21,631 nt of DNA from an uncultured Ellagibacter sp. GTDB lineage: Bacteria; Actinomycetota; Coriobacteriia; Coriobacteriales; Eggerthellaceae. How positions within the stretch are numbered: the stretch's first letter is position 1; the number at the start of each line of letters is the position of its first letter. Location of the stretch: positions 1 through 21,631 of the forward strand of contig CAKUGU010000040.1 in assembly GCA_934654815.1 (NCBI GenBank), read 5' to 3'. A program made the translations under genes and the position numbers. The notes under the pieces were generated by a model, which did no database searches, was not told the DNA's origin, and saw only the letters and a program-made list of their open reading frames with translations. Below are positions 19,071 through 21,631 of this stretch, in pieces.

Positions 19071-19727
19071 CTACTCCCCAAGAGCGATGGGGACAAGCCC
19101 GGAAAGCGATTCGATCGCGTAATCGGGGCTTTCCGCTATGAGGGTCTCGCGGCCGAACATGCCCCACAGTGCCGCCACCGTCGTGCACCCGGCGCCCCGA
19201 CCCGCCTGCAAATCGTACGGGCTGTCGCCAATATAGATGCATTCATCAGGCGCAACGCCCAAAAGCTCGCAACCGTGCAACACCGGCTCGGGCTCGGGCT
19301 TGTGCGCAGGGAACGTGTCGGGAGCGACGAGGCAGGCGAAGTACCCGTCGATTCCCGTGCTCTTCATAGCGCGAAGCGCGTTCTCGCTGCGCTTCGACGT
19401 GACGACACCGAGCGGCAACCCCGCCGCACGCAAGGCATCAAGCGCACTAATTGTGTCGGGAAACGATTTGATGAGCTGCGAATGGACGCGCTCGTTGTGC
19501 TCGAGGTACGTGTTGAACAGCGCGTCGTGCACTTCCTGGCTCCCGTCGGCCCAATCCCACATCTGCACCGTGAGCGGCTGGCCGATCTTCGCGCGCAGCT
19601 CCTCGTCGGGGATGTCTCGCCCCGTCACCGTCTTCGTTGCGTAGCGAAACGATGCGAGGATGAGTTCTTCGGTGTCGACAAGCGTGCCGTCCAAATCGAA
19701 CAGCACCGCTTTGATGGAATCGGTCAT
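19071..19727 (-). CDS. HAD-family phosphatase (phosphoglycolate phosphatase / PpaX-like)
   Basis: This 218-residue hydrolase of HAD subfamily IA has the catalytic motif FDLDGTLVDTE with nucleophile Asp11 and Asp13, motif II VVTSK (108-112), motif III Lys143 in AHKPEPEP, and motif IV YIGDSPYDLQAG with Asp168 and Asp172. A four-helix cap lies between motifs I and II. Size, the AKIGQPL cap segment and KPEPEPVL resemble phosphoglycolate phosphatase (Gph) and pyrophosphatase PpaX; sequence alone does not separate these. ATG 19727 is chosen because it opens with MTDSIKAVLFDLDGT and has AGGA upstream; the longer in-frame reading to 19820 has no family similarity. The gene is 178 bp downstream of proS on the same strand, with a hairpin between, so it may be partly cotranscribed. 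Confidence 0.9.
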   Translation of the reverse strand: MTDSIKAVLFDLDGTLVDTEELILASFRYATKTVTGRDIPDEELRAKIGQPLTVQMWDWADGSQEVHDALFNTYLEHNERVHSQLIKSFPDTISALDALRAAGLPLGVVTSKRSENALRAMKSTGIDGYFACLVAPDTFPAHKPEPEPVLHGCELLGVAPDECIYIGDSPYDLQAGRGAGCTTVAALWGMFGRETLIAESPDYAIESLSGLVPIALGE

Positions 19728-19748
19728 GGAAATCCTAACGGGGAACGG

Positions 19749-19778
19749 AAGCGGGGAAGCATGTGCGCTTCCCCGCTT
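19749..19778 (-). terminator. 12-bp perfect hairpin between proS and the HAD gene
   Basis: AAGCGGGGAAGC (19749-19760) pairs exactly with GCTTCCCCGCTT (19767-19778) around a 6-nt loop. It is 128 bp after the proS stop and 21 bp before the HAD start. No U-tract follows on the minus strand (CCGTTCCCCG). It may end or attenuate proS transcripts or, being close to the HAD ribosome binding site, affect its translation. Confidence 0.45.
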
Positions 19779-19905
19779 GGCTAATGATGGTATGTGGCCT
19801 CGCGTACTTGAAATACGCATCGGAAATCTTGGAGCGGCAATTGGATCATCGGGGCGGCTCGCAGCGTCGATACGCTCCTCCGACCGCGAGGCCGGCGGAA
19901 CCCCT

Positions 19906-21631
19906 CTATTCGAAGATGCCGTCGAACGAGCCCAGGCCGGAAGGATGCTTGCGCGAGTTGCGCTTCGCGAAACGCAGAAGCTCGGCGATGGTGGCGAGCG
20001 ACACGTCCTTCTTCTGGCCGGTGCGGCGCAGCTTCACTTCCACCTTGCCCTCGGCCAAGCCGCGCTTGCCGACGACCACCTGCAGCGGCCAGCCGATGAG
20101 GTCCGCATCGGCGAACTTCACGCCGGCGCGTTCCTTGCGGTCGTCGATGACGACCTCGAACCCGAGGTCGGCGACTTCCTTTGCGAGCTTCTCGGCGGCG
20201 GGCTGAACCTCGTCGTCGCCCACGGTGAGCGGGATGATGCACACGTGAGCAGGCGCGACGTTGAACGGCCACATGATGCCGCTCTCGTCGTTGTGCTGTT
20301 CGACGATAGCGGCGACGGTGCGGGAAACGCCCACGCCGTAGCAGCCCATGATGAACGGGTGCTCCACGCCGTCTTCATCATGGAAGGTGGCGCCCATGGT
20401 CTCGGAGTAGCGCGTGCCGAGCTGGAACACCTGCGACACCTCGATGCCGCGCGAGCCGGAAAGCGGAAGGCCGCACTCGGGGCAGCAGTCGCCCGGCTTC
20501 ACGACGCAGAGGTCGGCCCAGTCGTCCACCTCGAAGTCGCGGCCCGGCTCGGCGCCGACGTAGTGGTAGTCGTCCTCGTTCGCGCCGACGACCCAGTGCT
20601 TTACGCCCTTCAGGCTGCGGGCAGCGACGATACGGGCGCCCTCCGGCAGCCCGACCGGGCCCATCGAGCCCTTATGCAGGCCGAACGCTTGCATCTCCTC
20701 ATCGGTGAGCAGGGTGAACCCGGGCACCACGCGGTCGGCCTTGATCTCGTTGAGCTCGTGGTCGCCGGGGATGAACATGACGACGAGCTTGCCGTCGGCG
20801 TCCTTGCCCGAAAGCGCCTTCACCGTGGAGGTGGCGGGGATCTTCAGGAATTCCGCGAGCTCCTCGATCGTGCGCACGCCAGGCGTGTGGATCTTCTCGA
20901 GCTCGGTCTTGTCGTATTCCGTGGGACGTGCCAGGCATTCGCCAGCCTCGGTGTTCGCGGCATATCCGCAGGTGCAGTGCACGAGTTCGGCTTCGCCCGC
21001 AGGCGCGAGCGCCATGAACTCGGTCGTCACCTTGCCGCCGATCTGCCCGCCATCGGCCTCGACCGGACGGTAGTCGAGCCCGCAGCGGTCGCAGATCGTG
21101 CCGTAGGCGCGGCTCATGTCGTCGTAGGTTTCCTGCAGCGATTCCTGCGTGGCATGGAACGAGTAGGCGTCCTTCATGATGAACTCCCGGCTGCGGAAAA
21201 GCCCCAGGCGCGGACGGATCTCGTCGCGGAACTTCACCTGGATCTGGTAGAGCGTGCAGGGCAGTTCCTTGTAGGAGCGCAGCTCGTTGCGAACGAGCGA
21301 CGTGATGAGCTCCTCGTGGGTGGGCCCGAGGCAGAAGCCGTGATCGTGGCGGTCGGTCAGGCGCATCAGCTCGGGGCCGTAGTCGTCCCAGCGGCCCGAT
21401 TCATGCCACAGCTCGGCCGGCTGCAGCGCCGGCATCATGATCTCCTGCGCGCCGATCTTGTTCATTTCCTCGCGCACGATGTTCTCGACCTTCGCGAGGA
21501 CCTTAAGCCCCAAAGGAAGGAACGTGTACACACCCGAAGCCGTCTTGCGAATCATTCCCGCGCGCAGCATCAGCTTGTGGCTCGCGATCTCGGCATCGGC
21601 CGGATCCTCTTTCAGCGTTGGAGCATACAGC
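19906..21631 (-). CDS. proS: Prolyl-tRNA synthetase (first few codons outside window)
   Basis: This class II aminoacyl-tRNA synthetase charges tRNA-Pro. Open frame continues to the right edge, where the residues read LYAPTLKEDPADAEIASHKLML, the normal family N-terminus, so only about five residues are missing. 574 complete codons plus the stop are present, and the full protein would be about 580 residues, typical for the bacterial type. Visible elements are RAGMIRKTASGVYTFLPLG, class II motif 2 around CLGPTHEELITSLVRNELRSYK and FRDEIRPRLGLFRSREFIMKDAYSFH, an inserted editing domain in the middle (around VKALSGKDADGKLVVMFIPG and NEIKADRVVPG), then motif 3 YGVGVSRTVAAIVEQHND and the anticodon-binding domain (HVCIIPLTVGDDEVQPAAEKLA). 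The stop is TAG. A leader or T-box, if any, would lie outside the window. Confidence 0.97.
   Translation of the reverse strand, partial: LYAPTLKEDPADAEIASHKLMLRAGMIRKTASGVYTFLPLGLKVLAKVENIVREEMNKIGAQEIMMPALQPAELWHESGRWDDYGPELMRLTDRHDHGFCLGPTHEELITSLVRNELRSYKELPCTLYQIQVKFRDEIRPRLGLFRSREFIMKDAYSFHATQESLQETYDDMSRAYGTICDRCGLDYRPVEADGGQIGGKVTTEFMALAPAGEAELVHCTCGYAANTEAGECLARPTEYDKTELEKIHTPGVRTIEELAEFLKIPATSTVKALSGKDADGKLVVMFIPGDHELNEIKADRVVPGFTLLTDEEMQAFGLHKGSMGPVGLPEGARIVAARSLKGVKHWVVGANEDDYHYVGAEPGRDFEVDDWADLCVVKPGDCCPECGLPLSGSRGIEVSQVFQLGTRYSETMGATFHDEDGVEHPFIMGCYGVGVSRTVAAIVEQHNDESGIMWPFNVAPAHVCIIPLTVGDDEVQPAAEKLAKEVADLGFEVVIDDRKERAGVKFADADLIGWPLQVVVGKRGLAEGKVEVKLRRTGQKKDVSLATIAELLRFAKRNSRKHPSGLGSFDGIFE

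Overview
This GC-rich window (low 60s percent GC by eye) reads as ordinary chromosome from an actinobacterium, most likely of the class Coriobacteriia (Eggerthellaceae-like). The placement rests on the actinobacterial style of RpoB/RpoC, the codon use, and a mix of actinobacterial and Firmicutes-like gene neighbourhoods. It is an inference from protein character; no marker was searched. I see no prophage, transposon, CRISPR array, tRNA or rRNA.

Layout. Positions 1-4547 (minus strand) hold the start of rpoC and a complete rpoB, with a promoter at 4603-4631. Divergent from rpoB, across a structured 396-bp gap, is a two-gene plus-strand operon: a YfhO-family membrane protein and a CsbB/GtrB-like polyprenyl-phosphate glycosyltransferase (4944-8797). 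This pair resembles the Firmicutes CsbB-YfhO system that decorates surface polymers with sugar. Converging on it is a minus-strand group. First comes a DNA alkylation-repair pair, a three-domain Ada/AraC/AlkA fusion followed 1 bp later by an O6-alkylguanine methyltransferase (12452-10226). Next is an RNA pair, an RlmB-type 23S rRNA methyltransferase followed by a Rae1/YacP-type NYN ribonuclease (10113-8822).

Upstream on the minus strand lie a DEAD-box RNA helicase with a long structured leader (14264-12690), a phasin-like protein plus AarF/UbiB kinase-like operon (16701-14578), and an EamA-type transporter (17901-16948). A LysR regulator (18098-19003, plus) is divergent from the transporter, and the AT-rich gap between them holds a good candidate LysR operator. 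The right end carries a HAD phosphatase (19727-19071) and prolyl-tRNA synthetase, which runs off the window with only its first few codons missing.

What links the regions: most genes are core information-processing or repair functions. The parts most worth a second look are the yfhO-glycosyltransferase pair, the phasin-UbiB operon with a perfect palindrome just after its predicted transcription start, a one-residue insertion in the Ada zinc site, natural substitutions in the rifampicin region of RpoB, and repeated strong hairpins without U-tracts at gene ends. I did not find a system I could call clearly new.
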